Counted from the stretch's first letter, positions 36,869-45,977 are shown. The stretch: DNA of 51,843 bases from Schlesneria paludicola DSM 18645 (GCF_000255655.1 NZ_JH636434.1:2316001-2367843), one strand, 5' to 3'. A program made the numbers and translations. Notes: a model not told the origin generated them from the letters alone.

Positions 36869-39103
36869 GTGACTGAACGACATTCGATGGACCGCCGCGA
36901 CGCACTGAAGTTGGCTGCACTGGCGGCAGCATCTGCGGCTGTAGTGCAGGCGCCAAAGCGAGCAACGGCCGAAGTTCCACGCGTCTTGCCTGCGGGTTCA
37001 CTGCCGGCCGACACCCGGCTCGGTGACTTGAAAGACCTGAACGGGGATTTTAGCTGGCACCCAAGTCCCAGCATCGTCGAGTGGAAGAAACGGGCCGAGC
37101 AGGTCAAGCGGCAACTGATGGTCGCCAACGGGCTGTGGCCGATGCCGACCAAGCACCCTTTGCAGGCGATTGTTCATGGAAAGGTTGAACGAGACGACTA
37201 TACCGTTGAACGTGTGATCCTACAGACCGGCCACGGGCTTTACTGCACGGGTAGTTTTTACCGGCCCAAAGCACCGCCACGTGGCAAGTATCCCGCCGTT
37301 TTGTGCCCACACGGTCATTGGGAGAATGGTCGATTTTATGAACACACCGACAAGTTGTTTGAAACGGAACTCGCCAGCCATGCAGAATCCCTGCCCAGTG
37401 GCCGATTTCCCTTGCAAGCCCGATGCGTGCAGCTCGCGCGGATGGGATGTCTTGTGTTCATTTACGACATGCTGGGATACGCCGACAGCGCGCCTCTGCC
37501 ATTCCAGTTGGCGCACGGCTTCAAGCAACAACGGCCAGAATTGAGCAGTCCCGAAAAATGGGGACTGTTCAGCGCTCAGTCGGAACTTCGCTGCCTTAGT
37601 ATTGTCGGGCTGCAAACTTGGAACTCGATTCGCGCTCTGGATTGGATCATCTCGATGGATGATGTCGATTCGGATCGAATCGGTGTCACGGGCGCCAGCG
37701 GTGGCGGAACGCAGACATTCCTGTTGGGGGCCATCGATCCGCGACCGGCCGCGTTCTTCCCTGCTGTCATGGTCTCGACGGCGATGCAAGGGGGCTGTAC
37801 GTGCGAAAACGCCAGCTACCTACGTGTGAATACGGGGAACATCGAAATCGCCGCGATGCTTGCGCCTCGGCCACTCGGAATGACGGCGGCAAACGACTGG
37901 ACTCGTGAGCTGGAAACGAAAGGCCTGCCGGAACTCAAGCAGCACTACGCCATGTTCGGCGTGCCTGATGCCGTGGAAGGGAAATACCGTTCCTTCCCGC
38001 ATAACTACAATCAACCCAGCCGATTGATGATGTACGAGTTTTTCAATCAGCATTTGAAGCTCGGCCAAACAACACCGATCGTGGAGCGTGACTTCGTTCC
38101 ATTGACGAAAGTTGAAGCGACAGTCTGGAACGCTGAACATCCCATGCCCGAGCGTTCGGTCGAGAACGAATTGAAGCTCGTGAATGGCTTTGCCAGCGAT
38201 CAAGTTCGTCAGTTCGCAGCCGCAGCACCAAAGGACCTTGATTCGCTGAAAGCCTATCGCGACTTGGTCGGTGGAGCATGGGAAGTGCTCATTGGACGCA
38301 AGCTGCCCGAGAAGGAGGAATTCTCGCAGGACAACAAAGCGAAATCCGAGGGCGAAGATCTGCTCAAGTTCAACACCTTGGTTCGGTTGAAGAAGTACGG
38401 TGAAGAAATTCCCACACTGTTCTTCCTCCCTCGAAACTGGAACAAGCACGTCGCGGTCTGGGTGACGGATGAAGGAAAAGCGTCGGCACTGAAGCCTGAT
38501 GGGTCACCGAAGGCGGAGATCCAGAAACTGCTTGACTCGGGTGTTTCGGTGGCGATTCCAGATCTGTTCTATCAAGGTGAATTCCTGGCCGATGGCCAAC
38601 AACCAACACATGCTCGGAAAGTCAAAAACCCACGAGAATTCGTGGGATACACACTGGGTTACAACCACCCATTGTTCTCGCAACGGGTTCATGATGTCTT
38701 GACGATGATCGCCTTTTGTCGGTTCAGCAAGTATGAACCTTCGGGCGTGCACCTGATCGGATTGGGGCGAACGGCAGGTCCGATTGCCGCCGCCGCCGCC
38801 GTCCAGGCGGGTCCTGCGGTGAATCGACTTGCGATTGGGACTGCGGGATTCCGTTTCGCAACTTTGACAGACGCCTACGATCCCATGTTGCTACCAGGTG
38901 CTGTGAAGTACGGCGATGTCCCTGGCCTGCTTTCGCTCGCGGCACCGCATCCGATGTGGCTATCGGGCGAAGGGAGCCAGGTTCCACCGGTCGTCGCCAC
39001 GACCTATCAAGTCGCAAATGCGCCGACGGTGGTTTCGTATGACGGTCCCCCCGCCGGTGAAGCTGCTGCTGCCGTAAACTGGCTGTTAAGCGGACTCAGT
39101 TAA
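36869..39103 (+). CDS. Two-domain alpha/beta hydrolase (acetylxylan-esterase-like), exported
   Basis: 744 residues from GTG 36869 (ACGGAGA upstream; ATG 36887 is an alternative). The leader has a twin-arginine-like MDRRDALKLAALAAAS. The first hydrolase domain holds the oxyanion-side block PAVLCPHGHW and the nucleophile in TGASGGGTQ (Ser277), with a PRPLGMTAAND region preceding the expected acid and His (FPHNYNQP). The second half repeats the fold (TLFFLPRNWNKHVAVWV ... HLIGLGRTAGPIAAAA), but its nucleophile position reads GLGRTAG, without Ser, so that copy is probably inactive. It likely removes ester groups from carbohydrates. The gene converges with the M48 gene over a strong hairpin. Confidence 0.85.
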   Translation: MTERHSMDRRDALKLAALAAASAAVVQAPKRATAEVPRVLPAGSLPADTRLGDLKDLNGDFSWHPSPSIVEWKKRAEQVKRQLMVANGLWPMPTKHPLQAIVHGKVERDDYTVERVILQTGHGLYCTGSFYRPKAPPRGKYPAVLCPHGHWENGRFYEHTDKLFETELASHAESLPSGRFPLQARCVQLARMGCLVFIYDMLGYADSAPLPFQLAHGFKQQRPELSSPEKWGLFSAQSELRCLSIVGLQTWNSIRALDWIISMDDVDSDRIGVTGASGGGTQTFLLGAIDPRPAAFFPAVMVSTAMQGGCTCENASYLRVNTGNIEIAAMLAPRPLGMTAANDWTRELETKGLPELKQHYAMFGVPDAVEGKYRSFPHNYNQPSRLMMYEFFNQHLKLGQTTPIVERDFVPLTKVEATVWNAEHPMPERSVENELKLVNGFASDQVRQFAAAAPKDLDSLKAYRDLVGGAWEVLIGRKLPEKEEFSQDNKAKSEGEDLLKFNTLVRLKKYGEEIPTLFFLPRNWNKHVAVWVTDEGKASALKPDGSPKAEIQKLLDSGVSVAIPDLFYQGEFLADGQQPTHARKVKNPREFVGYTLGYNHPLFSQRVHDVLTMIAFCRFSKYEPSGVHLIGLGRTAGPIAAAAAVQAGPAVNRLAIGTAGFRFATLTDAYDPMLLPGAVKYGDVPGLLSLAAPHPMWLSGEGSQVPPVVATTYQVANAPTVVSYDGPPAGEAAAAVNWLLSGLS

Positions 39104-39124
39104 CACAGAAAGCCTTTGAAGGCC

Positions 39125-39166
39125 CTTCATCGAGTCGCTGCAACCAATGGCGACGACTCGATGAAG
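39125..39166. terminator. Bidirectional terminator hairpin between convergent genes
   Basis: CTTCATCGAGTCG (39125-39137) and CGACTCGATGAAG (39154-39166) form a perfect 13-bp stem with a 16-base loop. It lies 22 bases after the hydrolase stop and 73 bases after the M48 stop on the other strand. T-tracts are weak on both sides. Confidence 0.6.
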
Positions 39167-39238
39167 CCATACGCGCGACGAACGATCACTCGAAACCGTA
39201 ACTCGATCCGATGCGCCGGCAACCGCAGAGAGACGCCT

Positions 39239-41443
39239 TCACGCGAAGTCTTCTCCGGCTGCGTCGTCGTCGGGTTCAGGAAGCTGTGGCATCCCGAGCA
39301 CGGCTTCGACTTTTTCTGCAGCCTGGGCGAGTCGGGCGAACAGTCGAAGCTGAATCGTAACAAGCCTGGACTGCAAGGCGTCGGCAACCGAGATCAGCTC
39401 GGTCAGTTCATTCTCGGCAGGTATCCGTGGCAGGGCATACTCTTGCAGTGTGGTTTCTGCCTGAGCGTGGTCAAAGGGATAGAGATGTCCGCCCATCTCT
39501 TTTCGAATTGACACGAGCCGAGACCGCAGGGTCGAAACGTGCTGCGCAATCGACTCGTTGACGCCTGAGTTTGCAGGAGCGTTTTTCATCGCATCGCAGA
39601 GCGTTGAAAGCCGCATGAAGACGATTCTGAGCGAAGGGAGCTCACCCATGAGATGACTGATCAAAGCTGCTTCTGGTAACAAAGTCTGTACCTCGTACTG
39701 CAAATCGTCACCGTCATCGATATTTCGCGCAACATTGGGTAGATGCAGCAATTGGAGGGCGAACGACAGGCGATTGCCAGCCTCTGTTTCGAATGGCAGA
39801 AGCTTCGCAGCAAGGTTCGCAATGCCTTCGCGTGATCGCGTTTGCTTCGCTGCGGCGCATTCCAGCGTCGCTTTGGCCAGGCGATAGTCGTGCGGATTCA
39901 ATGGCAGCCCGGCCTGAAGCAGGGTTTGAGCTGAGATCGTTTCGAAATAGGTCTCTTCGGCCATTTGGTAACGAGGAGTCACATCTTTGTACGCCGTTAG
40001 TTCGGACAGCATTCGTTCACGAGTTGCTTTCAGCTCGTTCGCGACTTCGCGTGGATGCGCCGGCTTGTCTGCAGCCTGCGAGGCGAGGGGAAGTGGTCGC
40101 AGTCGCGGAATATCCGCTTGGAAGTATCGACGGAGTGCTTTTGCGGCGCGAATCTGCTCGCTTTGCCGTTCCATTAGCTTTTCGACCGGGTGCAAATCTC
40201 TCGCTTTGATCGGTTGGTTCAAGATCCCTTCATAGAATTCGATGGTCAATGTTTTCGAGATTTCCTCGAAGCGATTGAACAGTGCGGTCGCGAGTAGATT
40301 CGGCGGCAATTTTCCAGGTTGAAACATTCCCGGCGAGGCATCGCAGGCGCCAGCTTGAATCCGATCGATATCGGACGGGTGGGTATCGAAGATGCCCGTT
40401 TTCTCTTGATCCATTAAGCGGCGAAGCTTCTTTTTCAATTTGGGCGAGACGAATGCCGTGTTGGCGATGACCAGTGCGATCAGATTATCGGGAAGCCGAC
40501 CTTCTTCCAGAAATGCGGCGATATCGCGAAGAGATGTTTGATGAGCCAGCCTCAATTCGCGCAAGCGTCGCAACGTCGACGCAAGGGTTGTTGCACCGAC
40601 TGTGCGCACCTCGCAGCGATCCGCGCTGAATTCCATTTCTCGTGACATCAGACAGCCGATGACATTTCCAGCGTAAGACAGACATAAGAGGACCCGACGA
40701 GTGATCCAAACGACGCCACGTGCGAACCAGCACGGCGGCGCGAGCATCCCACGGTTCTGACATTGAACCATGAGCCAGACATCGACGGCATCGCGTTCAT
40801 GCGCGGCATGAGCAAACCAGTGATTCGTTCGTCGTACAATGTATTCGAGCGACATGGCTGCTCGCTGTGTAAAATGCCCGAGCTCGTGGGCCAGCACGCC
40901 AGTAAACTGACGCAAAGTCAACCCCGCAACCAGCGGCAGGCCGAGGTAGAGTGACAGATCCTGGCGTCCAAAAACGCCCATCCAACCACGTCGAAACTCG
41001 GCGGCGGCGTTCAAGTCGCACGTCACGTAAATGTGAGTGGGGCGACTGGTCCCCACAGCATCACACAATTGATCGATGTATTCGTACAAAAAGGGCTCGG
41101 TATTTCTTCGGAGCGTCCGCGGTCGTTGAACAATGATCATTCGGGCAAACAACGGCTTGATCAGCCCTAAAAGGCAAGACGCACCTACCGTGATCACAGA
41201 ACCAATAACAAGAATGCGGGGGACAAGCGTCCAGCCCGCAAGGAACCATTTCAGATGGAGGAAGAATGCGACAAGGCAGCCGATAACCAAAGTCACTGAG
41301 AGCAGATAGCACAGTGGTACGAGCAAAATCGCTGCCGTCGTGAATAGCAGACCAACCGTGTATTTCCACGACACTGCCGGGAGCGGCACTGCTCCGGAGA
41401 TCGCGTTCAGAATTTGACGCTGCTGGCTCGCAGGCTCGTTCAT
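39239..41443 (-). CDS. M48-family membrane metalloprotease
   Basis: 734 residues. Two membrane helix groups precede the active site (about 27-59 and 66-98). The zinc motif HELGH is at 186-190, followed by membrane helix 240-265 and the third ligand in SREMEFSADRCE (Glu271). This is the Ste24/HtpX-like layout. The last 400 residues are an unusually long helical, soluble region with coiled-coil tendency and no known domain I recognise. Relatives cleave membrane proteins in quality control. The start overlaps the stop of the upstream zinc-ribbon gene by 4 bases (ATGA), so the two are made together. Confidence 0.9.
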   Translation of the reverse strand: MNEPASQQRQILNAISGAVPLPAVSWKYTVGLLFTTAAILLVPLCYLLSVTLVIGCLVAFFLHLKWFLAGWTLVPRILVIGSVITVGASCLLGLIKPLFARMIIVQRPRTLRRNTEPFLYEYIDQLCDAVGTSRPTHIYVTCDLNAAAEFRRGWMGVFGRQDLSLYLGLPLVAGLTLRQFTGVLAHELGHFTQRAAMSLEYIVRRTNHWFAHAAHERDAVDVWLMVQCQNRGMLAPPCWFARGVVWITRRVLLCLSYAGNVIGCLMSREMEFSADRCEVRTVGATTLASTLRRLRELRLAHQTSLRDIAAFLEEGRLPDNLIALVIANTAFVSPKLKKKLRRLMDQEKTGIFDTHPSDIDRIQAGACDASPGMFQPGKLPPNLLATALFNRFEEISKTLTIEFYEGILNQPIKARDLHPVEKLMERQSEQIRAAKALRRYFQADIPRLRPLPLASQAADKPAHPREVANELKATRERMLSELTAYKDVTPRYQMAEETYFETISAQTLLQAGLPLNPHDYRLAKATLECAAAKQTRSREGIANLAAKLLPFETEAGNRLSFALQLLHLPNVARNIDDGDDLQYEVQTLLPEAALISHLMGELPSLRIVFMRLSTLCDAMKNAPANSGVNESIAQHVSTLRSRLVSIRKEMGGHLYPFDHAQAETTLQEYALPRIPAENELTELISVADALQSRLVTIQLRLFARLAQAAEKVEAVLGMPQLPEPDDDAAGEDFA

Positions 41444-41808
41444 GACGGCTTGATCGCTCCCTGACCGTCAACGGCGGATGTCGTCCATCGACTGAAACTC
41501 GATCGAACAATCTGTTTGGGTGTGAATCGGAAGAATGCCGCGCAAAGGGCCACTACGCCAATCATCAAACCGACCAGTGTTATGGTAACCAATCCGATCA
41601 GAAACCACGTCCACGGAGAGATTGGCTGTTCGGACGGAAGACGGCGCAGGCGACCTGACTCTTCGATGAATGAAGCAGGCGAAATTGTGTTTTCCGCCGA
41701 AACGTCGATTTGAACGCCACACGCCTTACAGCGAATCGAACGTCCAACGGCCGCCTCTTTGAGACGATGCTGGTTCCCGCATATGTCACACTCAGCCAGA
41801 ACCGCCAT
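41440..41808 (-). CDS. Zinc-ribbon single-span membrane protein, partner of M48 protease
   Basis: 122 residues. The N-terminus carries CDICGNQHRLKEAAVGRSIRCKAC, a four-Cys zinc ribbon of the MJ0042 kind. A linker of about 35 residues leads to one strongly hydrophobic helix (about 68-92, WFLIGLVTITLVGLMIGVVALCAAF) and a short basic tail. The ribbon should face the cytosol. It overlaps the M48 gene by 4 bases and has no other neighbour on its strand, so a role as regulator, adaptor or substrate-presenting partner of the protease is plausible (inference). Confidence 0.8.
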   Translation of the reverse strand: MAVLAECDICGNQHRLKEAAVGRSIRCKACGVQIDVSAENTISPASFIEESGRLRRLPSEQPISPWTWFLIGLVTITLVGLMIGVVALCAAFFRFTPKQIVRSSFSRWTTSAVDGQGAIKPS

Positions 41809-41982
41809 CTGGCGAGTTTCCTCGAAGTAAAAGGCCTGCCGCGATCGTTCACTCGATTGCGCAGGTTCGTGATGTTATCGCCGATGAAACCGATTTCAAG
41901 ACATTTTTAGGCAAAACAAGATCGATGAAAGGAACGCAAGGCGCAGGATTCGATGCGTTGCAGTGCCCCCACATTCACAAAG

Positions 41983-42008
41983 GTGCCCATCGCGTTCCCG
42001 ATGGGCAC
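41983..42008 (+). promoter_or_regulatory. Perfect 10-bp hairpin in a divergent promoter region
   Basis: GTGCCCATCG (41983-41992) pairs exactly with CGATGGGCAC (41999-42008) over a 6-base loop. It lies between two genes reading away from each other, so it is not a 3' terminator; it could be a leader structure of the M81 gene or a protein-binding dyad. The rest of the 339-base spacer shows nothing clear. Confidence 0.45.
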
Positions 42009-42147
42009 AAAGCGCTCACCATCGTCGCCGTAGTGAAGTCTGATCGGTAAAGTATGAGTTGCGTTTTCCAATGATTCAATGCTTTCCGCCGCGAGGGCAT
42101 GTGCCGCGTCAACAGTCAGTCACTTTGTTCAGGAATTGTGAGTCGAA

Positions 42148-43644
42148 ATGCGAATTGCCACAGGAGGAATCTCACATGAAACCAGTTCGTTCGCCGTGAA
42201 GAAAACGACTTTGGACGACTTCGCAAACGGGTTTGGTCTGTTTCGCGGCGACGAGGTGATTCAGCGATTTCGCGGAGCCAATATTTGCACCGGGGGGTTC
42301 ATCGAGGGAAGTCGGACGCATGGATTTGAGCTGGTTCCATTATTGTGGGGATTTGCCTATCCGAGTGGCACTATCGTCCGAAAGGACTACGAGTTGCTGA
42401 AGGAAGAATTCCTTCAGCGGTTACGTCAGGATGAAGCGACACACGGACGAATTGACGGAGTACTGCTTGATCTCCATGGTGCGATGGTCATTGAGGAGAT
42501 TCCTGACGGTGATGGCGATTTCATTGAAGCCATCAGAAACTATCTTGGCGACGATCGCCCCATTGTCGTAACGTTTGATCTTCATGGGAATCACACCCTG
42601 CGACGCGTCAATGCAGCAACGGCGATCGTTGGTTTTGATACGTACCCGCATATCGATATGGCGGAACGTGGTCGCGAGGCCGCTGACTTGATCGTCAAGA
42701 CGATCCGCCACGAGATTGAGCCCGTGATGGCGTTTCGTTCAATTCCTCTCTTCTGGCACACACCAACTCAGGTGACCGCCAATCCTCCGATGGTTGAGGT
42801 GATTCAGTTCGCTCACGAATTGGAACGTCGCCAGGGAATCCTGGCCGTGACCATCGCCACGGGATTTCCATGGGCCGATGTCCCCGACGTGGGCGCGAGT
42901 GTCATCATCGTGGCCGACCGTGATGCGACGCTCGCGAGTCACGCTGCCGACGAGTTTTCGAATTGGATCTGGGAGCAACGCGAACGGTGGTACTGCCCTC
43001 CCAAGTCGGTCCGAGATGCCATTCGAGAAGGTGAGATTCACGGACGGTACCCCATCGTTCTCGCCGACCATGCCGACAATACCGGTGGAGGTTCACCTGG
43101 CGACTCAACCGAGATCCTGGAAACGTTTCTCGACATGGGCCTGTCCGATGCACTCATTCTGTACATCGTCGATCCCGATGTGGCGAAGCAAGCACATGCG
43201 GCAGGAGTTGGCAAGCAAATCGACGTTCTCGTCGGAGGCAAGTCGGCAGACATTCAGGGCCCGCCTGTCCAAATGCATGCGACGGTGATGGCCGTGTCTC
43301 ATGGTGACTTTACTTACGATGGCCCGATGTATGCAGGTCTAACGGGGAACATGGGGTGTTCTGCGTGGCTGAAGCAAGACGGGGTGTCAGTCGTCGTCGT
43401 CACCGCGAACGAACAGCCGCTTGGCCCGGCATTCGCGAAAACACTGGGGATCGACTGTCGTTCCATGAAATATATTTCCGTGAAGTCATCAGCCCATTTT
43501 CGGGCGAGCTTCGAGCCGATCGCGGGCATCATTCTGAATGTGGATGCCAAGGCGATTCACACACACGAGTTTCCGTTGCTGCGTCACCAACTTCGTACCA
43601 GACCGGTCTTTCCGGTGGAGATTCTGCCGCGCGATTTGAGCTGA
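42148..43644 (+). CDS. M81-family metallopeptidase (microcystinase C / MlrC-like)
   Basis: 498 residues, no signal peptide. Starts RIATGGISHETSSFA, as in MlrC-type proteins. Probable zinc ligands lie in LLDLHGAM, VTFDLHGNHT and GFDTYPHIDMAERG. The C-terminal MlrC domain begins near VLADHADNTGGGSPGDST (about 309-326). The founding member opens small linear peptides in microcystin breakdown; most others have unknown, non-toxin substrates, so cleavage of small amides or cyclic compounds is the safest statement. CAGGAA precedes the ATG. The gene appears monocistronic and ends at a strong hairpin (43696-43736). Confidence 0.9.
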   Translation: MRIATGGISHETSSFAVKKTTLDDFANGFGLFRGDEVIQRFRGANICTGGFIEGSRTHGFELVPLLWGFAYPSGTIVRKDYELLKEEFLQRLRQDEATHGRIDGVLLDLHGAMVIEEIPDGDGDFIEAIRNYLGDDRPIVVTFDLHGNHTLRRVNAATAIVGFDTYPHIDMAERGREAADLIVKTIRHEIEPVMAFRSIPLFWHTPTQVTANPPMVEVIQFAHELERRQGILAVTIATGFPWADVPDVGASVIIVADRDATLASHAADEFSNWIWEQRERWYCPPKSVRDAIREGEIHGRYPIVLADHADNTGGGSPGDSTEILETFLDMGLSDALILYIVDPDVAKQAHAAGVGKQIDVLVGGKSADIQGPPVQMHATVMAVSHGDFTYDGPMYAGLTGNMGCSAWLKQDGVSVVVVTANEQPLGPAFAKTLGIDCRSMKYISVKSSAHFRASFEPIAGIILNVDAKAIHTHEFPLLRHQLRTRPVFPVEILPRDLS

Positions 43645-43695
43645 CGTTTTCCCTTCTTTTGACGGCCATTCAGTGTCTTCAGACGATGTGAGATG

Positions 43696-43736
43696 GATTC
43701 GAGCCGCGCGCCTCCATTGAGGCCGCGGCTTGAATC
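43696..43736 (+). terminator. Strong hairpin terminator after M81 gene
   Basis: A 13-bp stem with one G:U pair (43696-43708 with 43724-43736) continues after one unpaired base into GCCTC/GAGGC, giving an 18-bp helix with a 4-base loop. TTGAGTCGATTTT follows, a weak T-rich tail. Confidence 0.65.
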
Positions 43737-43934
43737 TTGAGTCGATTTTCAAAAAAACGCCATTTTTTCGAAAATTGGCCTTTCCGAAAAATCAGGTCTT
43801 CACATATATCTCCGCCCGCGCCAACGGACTTCACCTACGGGCCACACCGGTTCTCCCACCGGGTCTGCCAGTCCAGCGGTCACATCTCCCCTCTCCCCAT
43901 CACGTCTACTGGTATTGGTTCAAAGGAACACTGT

Positions 43935-44294
43935 ATGTTCAACAGAATTGCATTGGTCATTGCGGGCTTGATGCTGACCGTTTCGTCGGTTGGTTGCTGT
44001 TGCCTTGGCGGCTACGGCTACGGTGCAGGTTATGGCGCTCGAGGCTGTCAGCCATGCAACAATGGCTGTCCTCCAGCAGGTGGTAGCTACTACCAACAGG
44101 GCGCGATGTATCAAGGTGCGGACATCTCGCAGCAGGCCTTCTCCAGCAGTGCATTCACGCAATCAGCGTATGTACCTACGATGCAGTCAGCTGGCATGAC
44201 GACAACCGCATCCGCAATTCCCGGTGCGATTCAAGGCCCACCAATCTATTTGAACACGGCCACCGTCCCAGCCGCCAGCTTGCCGCTGTATTAA
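43935..44294 (+). CDS. Small Cys/Gly/Gln-rich exported protein, probable lipoprotein
   Basis: 119 residues from ATG 43935, preceded by AAAGGAAC at ideal distance; a longer frame from 43737 has no leader. The hydrophobic leader ends SSVGCCCLGG, so the first Cys (about 21) could be lipidated. The mature part is Gly/Tyr-rich with more Cys (GCQPCNNGCPP), then Gln/Ser/Ala-rich and ends LPLY. Low complexity suggests a cell-surface or structural role. No named family is recognised. It stands 475 bases before the GspF-like gene and is followed by a hairpin, so it is likely transcribed alone. Confidence 0.65.
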   Translation: MFNRIALVIAGLMLTVSSVGCCCLGGYGYGAGYGARGCQPCNNGCPPAGGSYYQQGAMYQGADISQQAFSSSAFTQSAYVPTMQSAGMTTTASAIPGAIQGPPIYLNTATVPAASLPLY

Positions 44295-44325
44295 TCGAAC
44301 GTCGTTCGAATCAAACGGCAGTTTC

Positions 44326-44346
44326 CGACCTGATTGATTCAGGTCG
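44326..44346 (+). terminator. Hairpin after the small exported protein
   Basis: CGACCTGA (44326-44333) and TCAGGTCG (44339-44346) are exact complements with a 5-base loop, 31 bases after the stop. A smaller hairpin, TCGAAC/GTTCGA, lies at 44295-44309. No T-tract follows, so confidence is limited. Confidence 0.4.
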
Positions 44347-44430
44347 CGGGCGAATTGTCCACACGAAGTCGACGACGTGGTGGTGGACCCCGTTGGCAGA
44401 CTTTGACCAAGAATTCAGTAAGAGTGAGCG

Positions 44431-44542
44431 ACGACCCTACCCGGGGAAGTCTTGATGTTCGGGCTCTCGCGTGACGAAAACGGACTGAGATCGTTCGTTG
44501 TGCGAAAGCCCGATTCCAGCAAGACGCTCGTGGTAGGGTCGT
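44431..44542. ncRNA. Long near-palindromic element, candidate structured RNA
   Basis: The ends ACGACCCTACC (44431-44441) and GGTAGGGTCGT (44532-44542) are exact complements. Moving inwards, GTCTTG (44449-44454) pairs with CAAGAC (44520-44525), and TCGGGCTCTCGC (44459-44470) pairs with GCGAAAGCCCGA (44502-44513) with one mismatch. ACGA..ACG can pair with CGTTCGT near the tip. All helices nest, so the 112 bases can form one long interrupted hairpin on either strand. It may be a small RNA, a leader of the GspF-like gene, or a small mobile palindrome. No coding role is likely. Confidence 0.4.
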
Positions 44543-44768
44543 TTCATTTCGTTTGATCTGGACGCGAATGATCGATCGGTCATCACGGCGGGCGCGGCAC
44601 CTGAAATCGAGCTGACCTCACATGGATTGCCGTGGCGGCGTGTTTCAATGAGACTCGCCGCGGCCGACGTCGATGCGGTAGACTTGTGTGTGCTACGCCG
44701 CAGGTTGATTCGATTCTTCATCTCGAGTCGCGGGGGGCATCAAATCCTCATCCGCTTTGGTCGCTGAT

Positions 44769-45977
44769 ATGGCCGAATATCGATACATCGCACGCGAACT
44801 CTCCGGACAACAAGTCGCGGGGACGGTTTCGGCGGCATCCGAACGGGAAGCGCTCGGTTCTCTGGCGGCGAAGAACTTATTTCCCGTCTCGATCAATCTG
44901 GCCGACGCGGCGAAGGCGCACCAGGCCAACAAGCGACGACAAGTACCAGCCAGAATCTTGGCGGTATTTTACTCTCAAATTGCCGACCTGCTGCGTTCAG
45001 GCGTGCCTTTGCTAAGGTCGCTGGATTTGCTGGTCAAGCAGACTCGGCACGTCACACTAAAACTTGTTGTTCAGGAAGTCCGCGATCAAGTCGCCGACGG
45101 AACACGTCTGGCCGAGGCGATGCGCCAGCACCCCACGGTGTTCAACGAGCTGACCATCAGTATGGTTCGTGCGGGCGAGGAAGGCAGCTTCCTGGAGGAA
45201 TCACTTCAACGGATTGCGACGTTTACCGAGCATCAAGAGGAGCTTAAGGGCCGTGTCGTCGGTGCGATGATTTATCCCGCGTTCCTGGTCGTCGCAGGGA
45301 CGATTGTGGTGATTGGGATGCTCGTCTTCTTTGTGCCGATGTTTGATTCCATTTTCGACACCATGCGGAAACAAGGAACATTGCCTACGGCAACCGTGAT
45401 CTTGCTGACGACGAGTGACTTTCTAAAGAAATACGGGTTACTCTTTCTGTTGGGATTGATCGCCGCCATATTTTTCGGCAAATCTTACTTTGCGAATGAA
45501 GCCGGGCGGCGGCGCTATGATGAACTGCGGCTGAAGATTGTTGGCATCGGCGCGGTCGTGCGCAGCTTGGCAGTGGCCCGTTTCTGCCGAGTTCTCGGCA
45601 CGTTGCTTCACAACGGCGTTCCCATCCTGAGCGCGCTGAATATCGCAAAAGATGCGACGGGCAATCGGGTCATTAGTGAAGCGATCGCACAGGCGGCAGA
45701 TCGCGTGTCCTCGGGCAGGTCCCTTGCGGAGCCTTTGGCCGAGTGCGGGCAGTTTCCGGTGGATGTTCTGGAAATGATCGCGGTCGGCGAAGAAGCCAAC
45801 AATCTCGAACAGGTTCTCGTCGGTGTTGCGGACAAGATGGAGCGGCAGACCAATCGACAATTGGATCTCGTCGTACGCTTGCTCGAGCCCTTGATGCTTG
45901 TCGCAATGGCGGGCGTCATTCTGTTCCTACTGATGGCGCTGATGCTTCCGATCTTCAACATGTCCTCGATGACATGA
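44769..45977 (+). CDS. Type II secretion / type IV pilus inner-membrane protein, GspF/PilC type
   Basis: 402 residues from ATG 44769. An N-terminal domain of about 65 residues (YRYIARELSGQQVAGTVSAASEREAL) precedes two copies of the T2SSF helical domain (FYSQIADLLRSGVPLLRSLDLL and FCRVLGTLLHNGVPILSALNIA). Three hydrophobic segments (near 165-190, 215-235, 370-398) span the inner membrane. The protein is the platform that couples the assembly ATPase to pseudopilin assembly. No GspE, GspD or GspG-type partner is adjacent, so it is an orphan here. The two DUF1559 proteins in the window have prepilin leaders and could in principle be clients of such a system (inference). Confidence 0.92.
   Translation: MAEYRYIARELSGQQVAGTVSAASEREALGSLAAKNLFPVSINLADAAKAHQANKRRQVPARILAVFYSQIADLLRSGVPLLRSLDLLVKQTRHVTLKLVVQEVRDQVADGTRLAEAMRQHPTVFNELTISMVRAGEEGSFLEESLQRIATFTEHQEELKGRVVGAMIYPAFLVVAGTIVVIGMLVFFVPMFDSIFDTMRKQGTLPTATVILLTTSDFLKKYGLLFLLGLIAAIFFGKSYFANEAGRRRYDELRLKIVGIGAVVRSLAVARFCRVLGTLLHNGVPILSALNIAKDATGNRVISEAIAQAADRVSSGRSLAEPLAECGQFPVDVLEMIAVGEEANNLEQVLVGVADKMERQTNRQLDLVVRLLEPLMLVAMAGVILFLLMALMLPIFNMSSMT

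Noticed and set aside
44437..44721. 94-codon minus-strand frame before the GspF-like gene
   Set aside because: It lies largely within the nested palindrome at 44431-44542 and has no domain.
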